Below, piece after piece: positions 15,766 through 23,245 of a stretch of 23,245 bases of DNA. Position 1 is the stretch's first letter; each line of letters begins with the position of its first letter. The notes beneath the pieces are model-generated. The model saw only the letters and a list, made by a program, of their open reading frames with translations. It had not been told where the DNA came from and made no database searches. The translations under genes were made by a program, and so were the position numbers. The DNA lies in NCBI RefSeq assembly GCF_041276565.1, contig NZ_JBGGGR010000055.1, positions 1 through 23,245 of the forward strand, written 5' to 3'. The DNA comes from Phytoplasma sp041276565 (GTDB taxonomy: Bacteria; Bacillota_I; Bacilli_A; Acholeplasmatales; Acholeplasmataceae).

Positions 15766-16548
15766 TTAAAACAAATTATTTTCTTTAAAAAAATCATAAA
15801 GTTTATTTTCTTCAATACGGGGAGCTTTTAAATTCGCTTTTTCAATAACTTCATCGTATTCACAATTACCCATTACAACTCCGATATCAGCGTTTTCTAA
15901 CATTTCTAAATCGTTATAACCGTCTCCTGTACAAATTAATTCGTGTTCAGGATATTTTTCTTTAATATTTTTAATACTAGAAAATTTATTAATATCTTTT
16001 ACGGTTAAATCGATATGTGTGCGCCAATAGTATGCTTGAAAAAGATCTAATTCATCTAAAAAAGGTTTTATTTTGTCTTTATCACGACCAAAAAGATTCA
16101 ACATAAAAACTTCTTCTTTTAAATGAAATTCATCATCAATAGCGATTTCGAATCTACTTTGCCAAAGTTTTATAATTTCTTTTTGATTATCGTTATTAGA
16201 ATAAAAAGCAGATTTATCAAAACTAATTGTCGAACTAACAATTTCATTGCCTTCATTAGATAAAAGTTCAGAATGTTTTAAAACTTTTTCGATATTTTCA
16301 ACAGAAATCGGAGTTTTGTCGATTATCTTATTATTTTCTAAAACTAATGCGCCATTGATCAAAACTAAATATTTAAAACAAGGTAAAAGTTCTTCAACTA
16401 CTTTTAAATTTCCATGATTTCTTCCTGTTGCGATCCCTAAAACATTATTAGGATTTTTAGACAACTCAAGAATTAATTTTTTGTTTTGAGATAAAACTGA
16501 TTTATGACTATCACTATATAAAGTTTCGTCAATATCAAAAAAAAACAA
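15766..16548 (-). CDS. Cof-type HAD-superfamily phosphatase
   Basis: HAD hydrolase of the Cof (type IIB) group, usually acting on sugar phosphates, nucleotides or FMN-like substrates in the cytoplasm; the substrate here is unknown. At 260 residues it has normal length. Motif I is FFDIDETLY (3-11) with the nucleophile and acid Asp pair. Motif II is ATGR (41-44). A C2-type cap lies at about 85-185. The last motifs are a Lys in the KINKFSSIKNI region and ICTGDGYNDLEML with the metal-binding Asp residues. The start given is TTG at 16548, about 21 bases after AGAGGT (16570-16575). An in-frame ATT at 16560 is 9 bases after that site and would add four residues (giving MIKKRLFFFDID, closer to family N-termini). 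Upstream lies a tRNA-Leu, downstream jetB, all in one direction. Confidence 0.88.
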   Translation of the reverse strand: MFFFDIDETLYSDSHKSVLSQNKKLILELSKNPNNVLGIATGRNHGNLKVVEELLPCFKYLVLINGALVLENNKIIDKTPISVENIEKVLKHSELLSNEGNEIVSSTISFDKSAFYSNNDNQKEIIKLWQSRFEIAIDDEFHLKEEVFMLNLFGRDKDKIKPFLDELDLFQAYYWRTHIDLTVKDINKFSSIKNIKEKYPEHELICTGDGYNDLEMLENADIGVVMGNCEYDEVIEKANLKAPRIEENKLYDFFKENNLF

Positions 16549-16642
16549 TCTTTTTTTAATTGTAAAAGTACCTCTTTCGTAAATTTGGGGTTATTTATAA
16601 ATAAAAAAAATATATTATTTTTTATTATTTATAAAATATTTT

Positions 16643-16729
16643 TGGTGTGGATAATGAGATTCGAACTCACACGAGAAAAATTCTCACATGCCCCTCAAAC
16701 ATGCGCGTATACCATTCCGCCATATCCAC
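16643..16729 (-). tRNA. tRNA-Leu (GAG)
   Basis: Read on the minus strand, GTGGATA (from 16729) pairs with TATCCAC. The anticodon loop TTGAGGG carries GAG. A long variable arm (GTGAGAATTTTTCTCG) is typical of Leu, the T-loop is TTCGAAT, the discriminator is A, and CCA is encoded. It lies between fakA and the HAD gene in the same direction. Confidence 0.94.
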
Positions 16730-16794
16730 AAAAAATTTGATTTCTTTTATTTTTCAACAAAATTAAAAAAATCTGTTTAATTTAAAAATTAAAA

Positions 16795-18432
16795 TTATTC
16801 TAAAACAAAAATATAGGGATAAACTTGATTATCATTTTGTATTTTTTCTACTTCTAAATCAGGATATTCCGTTTCTAAAAAAAACTCTATTTTCTCTAAA
16901 TTGTCTTTAAAAAATTTCTTCTTATTATAAAAAATAGTTAAAAAATTATTAACATTCTTAATCATCTTTTTTAATAAATTTTGAGTTAATAAAAATAAAT
17001 CCTTATCATTTTCTATAATTTGTTTTTTAAACATAGAGAGAAAAAAACCGTTAGGTAAATTATTTTCTTTATGTTCGGTTGAATATTTAGAATTAATGAT
17101 TTGTCCTATTTTTATTTTTTGAATATTATTGTTAATATTTTTTAAATTTTCTTCTAAAGAAAAACTTGTGTCAAAAACTAAAAGAGAACTATAAATTTCT
17201 GCAATACTTGTTGTATTTAATATTGTAATATTTAATTCCGATTTTTGTTGAGAAAAATTCTTTAAAATAGGTATTATTTCAGAATCATTTGGTAATATAA
17301 TAATATTTTCAGCATTCGCCTTCTCTAATATGGTATTAAAATATTTTTCGGAAAAAGATTTATTTTTGAAATCAATAACAAAATTAGCTTTTAAATCTTT
17401 AAAAATGTTTTTAATTTCTTGTCCTGAACCGAAAGTGATAACATAATATTTATTTCTTGTTTTTCCCTTTTTTTTCTTATTCAGAATAAAATTTTCATTT
17501 TGTTCCTTCATGTTGTCAATTTTAGATTTTATCAATTTACCATAAACTAATAATTCGTTTAAAACATCATCATAATTATTAGTATGAATGTGAATTTTTA
17601 ATAAATCATTATCTTTTAATAAAATTAAAGAATCACCGTATTTAAGCATTTTTTCTTTATTAATTTCAATATCAAAAGCATCAGGATTATTTAATTGAAT
17701 AATGAATTCAGTACAATAATAATATTTTAATTCTTTGATACTAGAAATATGATTTTGGTTATCTAAATCAAAAATTTGAATTTCTTCACTTGTATCTTTT
17801 AATTCAATTTTGTTTAAATATAATAACATTCCTTCTAAAATCAAAATAAAACCTTGTCCACCGCTATCTACTACGTTGGATTCTTTTAAAATAGGTAATA
17901 AACTAGGAGTGTTATCTAATGAAATTTTTGCATTTTCGATAATCAATTGTAACATTTCTTCTATTGTTTCCATTTTGTTTGAATTTTTTTTAGTATTTTC
18001 GATAGATTCTCTTAAAACAGTTAAAACAGTTCCTTCTACTGGTTTCATTACAGCCTTATAAGCTTTTTGATAACCACTAACCATCGCATCCAGAAATTCT
18101 TCAATGCTAATGTTATTTTTATTCAAATGATTAATAAATTCGTAAATACCAGAAAAAAATTGAGACAAAATAACTCCTGAATTCCCTTTTGAACCTATTA
18201 ATAAAGAATCCGATAAAATTTTAGCTATTTCTACAATAGAGTTATTATCGATAGACTGAATTTTTTTAACCCCTTCCATCATAGTCATCTGCATATTAGT
18301 TCCAGTATCACCATCAGGGACAGGGAAAACATTCATATTATTTATTTTTTGATAGTTATTTTTTAAATTAAAAGTCCCATTTATAATCATTTTTTTGAAT
18401 AAAATGCCATCTATTAATTTATTTTTGGACAT
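16795..18432 (-). CDS. fakA: Fatty acid kinase, DAK2-domain subunit FakA (YloV)
   Basis: Phosphorylates the fatty acid held by a DegV/FakB protein, giving acyl-phosphate for phospholipid synthesis in the cytoplasm. The 545 residues match FakA/YloV. The N-terminal DAK2 ATP-binding domain has NVFPVPDGDTGTNM (34-47, metal-binding Asp40 and Asp42), GSKGNSGVILSQF (80-92) and VVDSGGQGF (187-195). The middle domain keeps YYCTEF with Cys240, and IHIHT with His281 and His283, the Cys and His positions noted as functional in staphylococcal FakA. The C-terminal DegV-like domain (about 320-545) is Lys/Asn-rich and less conserved. rpmB lies divergently next to it. In Bacillus rpmB, yloU and yloV are neighbours, but no yloU (Asp23) gene is seen here. 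A FakB-like partner is at 6792-7661. The ATG follows AAAGGA with normal spacing. Confidence 0.92.
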   Translation of the reverse strand: MSKNKLIDGILFKKMIINGTFNLKNNYQKINNMNVFPVPDGDTGTNMQMTMMEGVKKIQSIDNNSIVEIAKILSDSLLIGSKGNSGVILSQFFSGIYEFINHLNKNNISIEEFLDAMVSGYQKAYKAVMKPVEGTVLTVLRESIENTKKNSNKMETIEEMLQLIIENAKISLDNTPSLLPILKESNVVDSGGQGFILILEGMLLYLNKIELKDTSEEIQIFDLDNQNHISSIKELKYYYCTEFIIQLNNPDAFDIEINKEKMLKYGDSLILLKDNDLLKIHIHTNNYDDVLNELLVYGKLIKSKIDNMKEQNENFILNKKKKGKTRNKYYVITFGSGQEIKNIFKDLKANFVIDFKNKSFSEKYFNTILEKANAENIIILPNDSEIIPILKNFSQQKSELNITILNTTSIAEIYSSLLVFDTSFSLEENLKNINNNIQKIKIGQIINSKYSTEHKENNLPNGFFLSMFKKQIIENDKDLFLLTQNLLKKMIKNVNNFLTIFYNKKKFFKDNLEKIEFFLETEYPDLEVEKIQNDNQVYPYIFVLE

Positions 18433-18648
18433 CGCAAAATTCCTTTTTATTCAAATTTCATTATTAATATATAAATCAAAAAATATGAAAATAATTATTT
18501 ATTTATAAAATAAAAATATTTAATATTGTTTTATAAATAGAAATAAATAAAAAAATTATAAAAAAACAAAACGTATTAAAACAATATATATTATAACATA
18601 TACCAATATTTTAATAAATAATTATTTTTATGTAAATATGTAAAAATT

Positions 18649-18657
18649 TGTTATAAT
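18649..18657 (+). promoter_or_regulatory. Extended -10 promoter of rpmB
   Basis: TGTTATAAT is a perfect extended -10 element (TG, one base, TATAAT at 18652-18657), with no good -35 at the expected distance. The predicted start is near 18664, giving a leader of about 40 bases to the rpmB ATG. Confidence 0.6.
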
Positions 18658-18703
18658 TATATAGTGATTTACAACATAAAAAGCAAAGGAACAATAGTCC
18701 ATT

Positions 18704-18892
18704 ATGAGCAAATGCTATATTACTGGTAAAACTACTTTATTCGGAAATAAGCGTAGTCATGCAATGAATGCTACTAGAAAAGTATGGAAAGCTAATTTAC
18801 AAAAAGTTACTATTATTAACGAAAAAGGTAAAAAACAAAAAGTATATATATCTACTCGTGCCTTAAAAAAAATAGAATCAAAAAGAGCTTAA
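18704..18892 (+). CDS. rpmB: 50S ribosomal protein L28
   Basis: Structural protein of the large ribosomal subunit. At 62 residues it is the normal length. The N-terminus SKCYITGKTTLFGNKRSHAM follows the L28 pattern (Cys-x-x-TGK, then a Gly-Asn-x-x-SHA-(M/x)-(N/x) segment), followed by ATRKVWKANLQKV and the C-terminal VYISTRALKK. AAAGGA at 18685-18690 lies 13 bases before the ATG. The gene is monocistronic, with its own extended -10 promoter and a terminator that overlaps its last codons. Confidence 0.97.
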   Translation: MSKCYITGKTTLFGNKRSHAMNATRKVWKANLQKVTIINEKGKKQKVYISTRALKKIESKRA

Positions 18893-18916
18893 TCTCTTTT
18901 TAATTCTATTTTTTTT
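18865..18916. terminator. Terminator overlapping the end of rpmB
   Basis: The stem pairs AAAAAAATAGAAT...AAAAAGAG (about 18866-18887) with CTCTTTTTAATTCTATTTTTTT (18894-18915), 22 pairs with one mismatch and a 6-base loop containing the rpmB stop codon. It is shared with cdsA, which ends at 18924 on the other strand. Confidence 0.85.
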
Positions 18917-18923
18917 ATATAAA

Positions 18924-19865
18924 CTATTCTATAATTTTTATTATATTCTCTTGAATCCAAGGAAAAAATGGATTTAATAACATTAAAAAAATAAAAAAAG
19001 ATAAAATCAAAAGAGAATCGAAACGATCTAAAAATCCGCCGTGCCCAGGTATAATATTGCTAAAATCTTTAATTCCAAAATCTCTTTTTATTTTAGAAGC
19101 GATAAGATCTCCTATTGGAGAAATAAAACCACTTAAAATAACAAAAAAAACAAAAAACATAATATTAGTTGGGTTTAAATTTTCCAAATAAAAAGAAAAA
19201 ACAAGAACGAAAGAAACAATAAAACCGATAAATACACCTTCCCATGTTTTTTTAGGACTCACGGAAGGAAATAATAAATGTTTTCCGAATAAAAGACCAC
19301 CTAAAAAAGAAAAACTATCACTAGCGATCGTAATAACGAAAAGATATAAAAACCATTTAAAATTTAAAAAAACTAAAGTAAAAAAACAAGCACTACCAAT
19401 AACTACATATAGTAAAATAAATAAAAGTAAATTTAAATCTTTTATATGAAAATCTTTTAAAAATAAAAATAAAATTAATAATAAGAAAAAAGAAGACAAA
19501 AACATAAAAGGAAGATTTTTTATAGATAAAAAAAAATTTTCGAAAATAAAATTATATAAAAGAGTGTTTGTATATTTATCTTTGAACAAATTTTGTTTTT
19601 TGAATAAAGACATTAACAAAGATAAAAAATAACAAAAATTTAAAATAACATAAAAAAAATAAATAAATCTTATTTTCTTTTTAAATATTTTTTTCGCATT
19701 TAATATCTCAAATGTTCCAGCTAAAACAATCAATAAAGAAAAAAAGAAAGTAAAATAAATAAAAAAAATTGGACTAATTTTAGTAATAATAAGAAAACAA
19801 AATAAATTTAGAAAAAAAAGAATTATTCCAATATAAATTTTATTCGAAAAGACTTTTTTATCCAT
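18924..19865 (-). CDS. cdsA: Phosphatidate cytidylyltransferase (CDP-diglyceride synthase)
   Basis: Integral membrane enzyme that makes CDP-diacylglycerol from phosphatidic acid and CTP, the branch point of phospholipid synthesis. At 313 residues with about eight hydrophobic segments it fits the family. SPKKTWEG (203-210) is the conserved cytoplasmic motif. The full CdsA signature lies at 257-283: it begins SKIKRDFGIKD, continues through IIPGHGG and ends LDRFD, with every conserved position present. The gene starts one base after frr ends, so it is co-translated in the pyrH-frr-cdsA order that is common in bacteria. uppS, often placed between frr and cdsA, is absent here, in keeping with loss of the cell wall. 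Confidence 0.95.
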   Translation of the reverse strand: MDKKVFSNKIYIGIILFFLNLFCFLIITKISPIFFIYFTFFFSLLIVLAGTFEILNAKKIFKKKIRFIYFFYVILNFCYFLSLLMSLFKKQNLFKDKYTNTLLYNFIFENFFLSIKNLPFMFLSSFFLLLILFLFLKDFHIKDLNLLLFILLYVVIGSACFFTLVFLNFKWFLYLFVITIASDSFSFLGGLLFGKHLLFPSVSPKKTWEGVFIGFIVSFVLVFSFYLENLNPTNIMFFVFFVILSGFISPIGDLIASKIKRDFGIKDFSNIIPGHGGFLDRFDSLLILSFFIFLMLLNPFFPWIQENIIKIIE

Positions 19866-19866
19866 T

Positions 19867-20421
19867 TTAAATTTTCAATAACTCATTATTTTTTTGAATT
19901 GTTTCATTGTCAATCAATTTCATAAATTTGTCGTTTACATCTTGTATTTTTTTTAAAAATGAACCTTCTAAAAATTCATTTAATTTTAATTTTTTTACTT
20001 CATCTTTTCCTTGGCGACAAATATTTCTTATAATAATTTTATTTTGTTCTTTTATTTTGTTAACTTCTTTAATTAAAATTTTTCTTTTTTCTTCTGTAGG
20101 TTGAGGAAATATTAATTTTATTGTATTACCATCATTTTGTGGAGTAATTCCTAAATCAGAATTCAAAATAGCTTTTTCAATCTTTGGAATCAAAGTATGA
20201 TCGAAAGGTTTAATATGAATTTGGTTTCCTTCTAAAACATTAATAGTACTAACGTTTTTTAAAATAATATCTGTGTCATAATAATTAACAGTTATTTTAT
20301 CTAATATTTTAGAATTGGCTCTACCTGTACGAATGTTATCAAACTTCATCAACATAGATTCATTAGTTTGTAACATTTTTTTATCTATTTTCTGTAAAAT
20401 TTCATTTAATAAATCTTCCAT
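19867..20421 (-). CDS. frr: Ribosome recycling factor
   Basis: Splits terminated ribosomes together with EF-G. It has 184 residues, the normal length. The conserved core is present: FDNIRTGRANSKIL (27-40), STINVLEGNQIHIKPFD, LNSDLGITPQNDGNTIKLIFP and TEEKRKILIKEVNKI. The two-domain helical and beta layout follows from these. The start overlaps the end of pyrH by 20 bases, and its ribosome site AAAGGAG lies inside pyrH, indicating translational coupling. Confidence 0.96.
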   Translation of the reverse strand: MEDLLNEILQKIDKKMLQTNESMLMKFDNIRTGRANSKILDKITVNYYDTDIILKNVSTINVLEGNQIHIKPFDHTLIPKIEKAILNSDLGITPQNDGNTIKLIFPQPTEEKRKILIKEVNKIKEQNKIIIRNICRQGKDEVKKLKLNEFLEGSFLKKIQDVNDKFMKLIDNETIQKNNELLKI

Positions 20422-21136
20422 TTGGATTCTCCTTTGAAGTAATTAAAGTTCCAATACTTTCGTTTAAAATAACTTTTTTAATATTGCCTTTGATTTTCAT
20501 ATCGAAAACTAAAATATCGATATTATTTTCCCAACATAAAGTAACTGCAGTAATATCCATAACATTTAATCTTTTATAAATAATATCTTTGTATTGAATA
20601 TTTTTTAATAAAATAGCATCTGAATTTTTTTTCGGATCTTTATCGTAAACACCTTCTATACCATTTTTAGCCATAAAAATAGTATCTACGCCTAATTCTG
20701 CAGCTCTTAAAGCAGCAGCTGTATCAGTTGAAAAATAAGGTAAACCTAAACCAGCACCTAAAATAACAACTCTATTTTTTTCTAAATGCCGAATCGCTCT
20801 TTCTTTAATATAAAGTTCTGCTACAGAAGTAACTGGGAAAGATGTCATTGTTCTTGTTTCTATTTGTAACCGATTTAAAGCATCTTGTAAAGCTAAAGAA
20901 TTAATAATAGTTCCTAGCATTCCCATATAATCTGATTGGCTTCTTTCAATGCCTAACTCTTGTCCTAAAAGACCTCTCCAAATGTTTCCAGCTCCAACGA
21001 TAATAACGATTTCAATACCTAAATCTTTTATTTCTTTTATTTCTTCAGCTATTTTTTTAACTATTTGAGGATCAATGTTGAATTTTTTTCCTTTTAATGC
21101 TTCTCCACTTAGTTTTAAAAGAATTCTTTTAAACAT
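20402..21136 (-). CDS. pyrH: UMP kinase
   Basis: Phosphorylates UMP to UDP with ATP; cytoplasmic hexamer of the amino-acid-kinase fold. It has 244 residues, normal for bacteria. Motifs are LLKLSGEALKG (6-16), IVIIVGAGNIWRG (43-55, phosphate binding), DYMGMLGTIINSLALQDAL (69-87), and VVILGAGLGLPYFSTDTAAALRA (key Asp-Thr-Ala-Ala). The C-terminal VTLCWENNIDILVFDM is conserved. The family's usual GGTG-N-P-(F/Y) appears as GAGLGLPYF. Order tsf-pyrH-frr is conserved. The gap to tsf is 63 bases, and the gene overlaps frr. Confidence 0.96.
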   Translation of the reverse strand: MFKRILLKLSGEALKGKKFNIDPQIVKKIAEEIKEIKDLGIEIVIIVGAGNIWRGLLGQELGIERSQSDYMGMLGTIINSLALQDALNRLQIETRTMTSFPVTSVAELYIKERAIRHLEKNRVVILGAGLGLPYFSTDTAAALRAAELGVDTIFMAKNGIEGVYDKDPKKNSDAILLKNIQYKDIIYKRLNVMDITAVTLCWENNIDILVFDMKIKGNIKKVILNESIGTLITSKENPNGRFIK

Positions 21137-21199
21137 TATTAACCTCTCTTTTTTCGAAAAAATAAATTATTTATTTTATATTATGATTTTTTTAAAAAA

Positions 21200-22039
21200 T
21201 TATTTTTTTCCAACTTCAAAAAAATAATATTCAATAATATTAGTTTTATGTATTGCTAAATATTCACTAACTTTTTTTTCTGTATCCATATAAAAAGGTT
21301 GTTCTAAAAAACAAATTTTTTCCATAGTAGCATTCAACATATTTTTAACTATTTGATTCATTAATTCGTCTTTTAATGGTTTATTAATATTTTTTTCTTT
21401 TATTTGTTCTAATAAAGTATTTCTTTTTTCATTTAAAAATTCTTTATCGACTGTTTCTTTATTTAAAAATTGAGGTTTCATACCTGCTATATGAACTGGT
21501 AAATGTTCTTGTGCATCAGGACAAACTTTATCTAAACGAACCAAAGAAGATATTTTTCCGCCTTGATGTTTGTAAAAACCAAAACTTTCTTCATCTTTTT
21601 TATAAACTACTTGAATACGAGATAAAACGATTTGTTCTTTAATAACGAAAGATTTTTCTAAAATTAAATCTTTAACAGTTTTACCTTCCCATTGAAAATT
21701 TAAAAAACTTTCTAAAGTTGTAATAGACGGATCAGCTTTTAATAAAATACTTCCTACTTCTTCAAATAATTTTTGAAAATTTGAATTCATAACAACAAAA
21801 TCTGTTTCTGCATTTATTTCATATAAAACAGCTTTATTTCTGTCAATAATAACGTTAGTTAATCCTTCTGTAACATCTTTGGTTTTTTGAGTTTTATAAT
21901 AATAAAGACTTTTTTTTTTTAATAAAGCTACAGCATCATCAAAATTACCATTTGTTTGTTCTAAAGCTTTTTTGCAATCTGCGATTCCTACTTGTGTTTT
22001 GTCTCTTAATTGTTTGATTAATTCAATTGTTATTTTCAT
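21200..22039 (-). CDS. tsf: Elongation factor Ts
   Basis: Guanine nucleotide exchange factor for EF-Tu. It has 279 residues. The N-terminal UBA-like domain holds IKQLRDKTQVGIADCKKALE (9-28). The core EF-Tu contact INAETDFVVMNSNF (75-88) carries the conserved TDFV, and HIAGMKPQFL (183-192) marks the second subdomain, where Pro would be expected after Ala in most species. AAAGGA is directly upstream of the ATG. It is separated from rpsB by 381 bases including a hairpin and a promoter-like sequence, unlike the usual tight rpsB-tsf operon. Confidence 0.95.
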   Translation of the reverse strand: MKITIELIKQLRDKTQVGIADCKKALEQTNGNFDDAVALLKKKSLYYYKTQKTKDVTEGLTNVIIDRNKAVLYEINAETDFVVMNSNFQKLFEEVGSILLKADPSITTLESFLNFQWEGKTVKDLILEKSFVIKEQIVLSRIQVVYKKDEESFGFYKHQGGKISSLVRLDKVCPDAQEHLPVHIAGMKPQFLNKETVDKEFLNEKRNTLLEQIKEKNINKPLKDELMNQIVKNMLNATMEKICFLEQPFYMDTEKKVSEYLAIHKTNIIEYYFFEVGKK

Positions 22040-22099
22040 TTATCCTTTGGTCCTTTTTATTTCTTATTTTATATTTTTCTTTTTTAAAATAAAAGAATC

Positions 22100-22128
22100 T
22101 TATCTTTTACATAAAAAAAGATGTCAAA
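22100..22128 (-). promoter_or_regulatory. Candidate tsf promoter
   Basis: On the minus strand TTGACA (22128-22123), a perfect -35, is followed after 17 bases by GATAAG (22105-22100), a 4-of-6 match to the -10. It would start transcription roughly 50 bases before tsf. The -35 overlaps the hairpin at 22113-22143. Confidence 0.5.
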
Positions 22129-22143
22129 ATAAACATCTTTTTT
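22113..22143. terminator. Terminator-like hairpin between rpsB and tsf
   Basis: AAAAAAGATGT (from 22114) pairs with ACATCTTTTTT (22133-22143), an 11-bp stem with an 8-base loop. Read on the minus strand it is followed by a T-run, as expected for intrinsic termination of rpsB transcripts. Confidence 0.65.
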
Positions 22144-22420
22144 ATAATTAAATTAAATTTCTACTTAAATAATAATATATTTCTTTAAAAAAATATAAAA
22201 AAGAATATATTGCATCGTTTCTAATAAAGATTTATTTTGTATAAATTAAAATAATAGTCGATTATATAATTTTAAATATTATAAAAAGAATCTTTATTTT
22301 TTTAAAAAAATATAAATATTTATATAATTTTTATCAAAAAAAAAAAAAAAATAAAAGATTTAAAATTATAATAAAATAATCTAAATTAGTTTTTAAAAAT
22401 TAATTATTTAATTTATTGAA

Positions 22421-23203
22421 TCAAATTTCTTTATTTTTTATGTTATCTGGAGTATTATTAATATCAATATTTTTAACATTTTTTTGATTGTTTTTCATTT
22501 TTTCAGCTTCGATTACTGCGTTCGCAAAAATAGAAACAATCAATTTAACGCCTTTAATAGCGTCATTATTAGCAGGTATAATGTAATCTACTAAATTAGG
22601 ATCACAATCACTATCTGCAATACCAAAAACTTTAATGTTTAATTTACGTGCTTCATTAATAGCTATGATATCTTTTTTAACATCAACCACAAAAATAGCT
22701 TGTGGTAATTTGTTCATTTCTTTAATTCCACCTAAAAATTTTTCTAATTTTTCTCTTTTTCTCGTTAAATTAAGAACTTCTTTTTTAGGTAAGTTTTGCC
22801 ATAGACCTTCTTTTTCTTGAACGTATAATTCTTTCAAAAAATTAATTCTTTTTGAAATAGTTTGAAAATTAGTAAAAGTTCCGCCTAACCATCTGTGCAC
22901 AATATAATATTGTTGAGATCTTAGAGCTTCTTGTTTTACGATCTCTTGAATTTGTTTTTTAGTTCCTAAAAATAAAATTTTTCCATTAGATGAAATTAAC
23001 TCTACCATTTTTTTATAAGCGATATCGATAGATTCCATTGTTTTTTTTAAATCTATAATATGAATTTTATTTCTCACGACAGGAATTCCGTTATCGTTTA
23101 AAGAAAAAAGAAAAGGTTTCATTCTGTAATGACATTTTCTAGCAGCATGCCCGAAATGAATTCCTGACTCCAATAATTGTTTAATAGAAACAACAGATGA
23201 CAT
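22421..23203 (-). CDS. rpsB: 30S ribosomal protein S2
   Basis: Structural protein of the small ribosomal subunit. It has 260 residues. The N-terminal VVSIKQLLESGIHFGHAARKC (4-24) is diagnostic, followed by IHIIDLKKTMESIDIAY, ILFLGTKKQIQEIV, HRWLGGTFTNFQTISKRI and the C-terminal FGIADSDCDPNLVDYIIPANNDAIK. Between MKPFLF and IHIIDL there are a few more residues (SLNDNGIPVVRNK) than in most bacteria. The C-terminal tail of about 30 residues is Asn/Lys-rich and poorly conserved. It ends in TGA, evidence that TGA is a stop in this organism. AAGGAG precedes the ATG. The promoter lies outside the window. Confidence 0.97.
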   Translation of the reverse strand: MSSVVSIKQLLESGIHFGHAARKCHYRMKPFLFSLNDNGIPVVRNKIHIIDLKKTMESIDIAYKKMVELISSNGKILFLGTKKQIQEIVKQEALRSQQYYIVHRWLGGTFTNFQTISKRINFLKELYVQEKEGLWQNLPKKEVLNLTRKREKLEKFLGGIKEMNKLPQAIFVVDVKKDIIAINEARKLNIKVFGIADSDCDPNLVDYIIPANNDAIKGVKLIVSIFANAVIEAEKMKNNQKNVKNIDINNTPDNIKNKEI

Positions 23204-23245
23204 AAATCAAAATAAACTCCTTTATTTTATTTTTAATTTTTTTTA

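Larger units (their letters stand above)
22040..22420. other. Long rpsB-tsf spacer with terminator and tsf promoter
   Basis: A 381-base A/T-rich gap between two genes normally close together. Apart from the hairpin at 22113-22143 and a promoter-like pair at about 22100-22128 it holds A/T runs only, including a poly-A run of more than 15 bases near 22336. I see no open frame or tRNA-like fold. Confidence 0.75.

Noticed and set aside
16720..16729. DnaA-box-like TATCCACA as part of a replication origin
   Set aside because: It is the acceptor stem of tRNA-Leu. Another near match (TTATCCATA near 10404) is isolated and no dnaA gene is present.
1680..23203. Mycoplasma genetic code (TGA as Trp)
   Set aside because: rpsB ends in TGA at the expected place, tryptophans are TGG, and only tRNA-Trp(CCA) is seen.

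Overview
The window looks like part of a phytoplasma chromosome (Acholeplasmataceae, wall-less obligate parasites of plants and insects). It is extremely AT-rich and has short A/T-only spacers. The genetic code is the ordinary bacterial one: rpsB ends at TGA, and the only Trp tRNA has anticodon CCA. The gene content is reduced but retains NAD malic enzyme, GroESL, a small heat-shock protein and fatty-acid kinase components. The very low GC recalls the apple-proliferation group, but that placement is inference.

Layout. 1-1679 has no intact gene. It holds three short tandem-repeat arrays (12-, 10- and 11-bp units) and two frameshifted gene remnants, one of them a minus-strand membrane-anchored coiled-coil gene running off the left edge. 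1680-7661 (plus strand) carries malic enzyme, groES-groEL, a membrane protein fused to a SAM methyltransferase, and a DegV/FakB-type fatty-acid-binding protein. 7779-9632 has mscL (minus), an anchored coiled-coil hypothetical protein (plus) and hsp20 (minus). 9879-10274 is a plus-strand cluster of tRNA-His, -Gln, -Leu(UAG) and -Trp. 10457-18432 is all minus strand: fakA, tRNA-Leu(GAG), a Cof-type HAD phosphatase, a jetB-like KITE gene, a jetC-like SMC gene and a SufS-type cysteine desulfurase. rpmB is divergent at 18704. 18924-23203 is a minus-strand housekeeping block: rpsB, tsf, pyrH, frr, cdsA.

How the genes fit together. Malic enzyme fits malate-based carbon metabolism. DegV/FakB, FakA and CdsA are three points on one route from host fatty acids to phospholipid. 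MscL protects a wall-less cell from osmotic shock. GroESL and Hsp20 handle protein folding. rpsB, tsf, frr, rpmB and five tRNAs serve translation.

The most unusual locus is the jetB-jetC pair at 11780-15668. It resembles the KITE and SMC subunits of the Wadjet plasmid-defence condensin, but no kleisin (JetA) or nuclease (JetD) gene lies beside it. The second point of interest is the multi-spanning membrane protein fused to a methyltransferase at 5225-6562.
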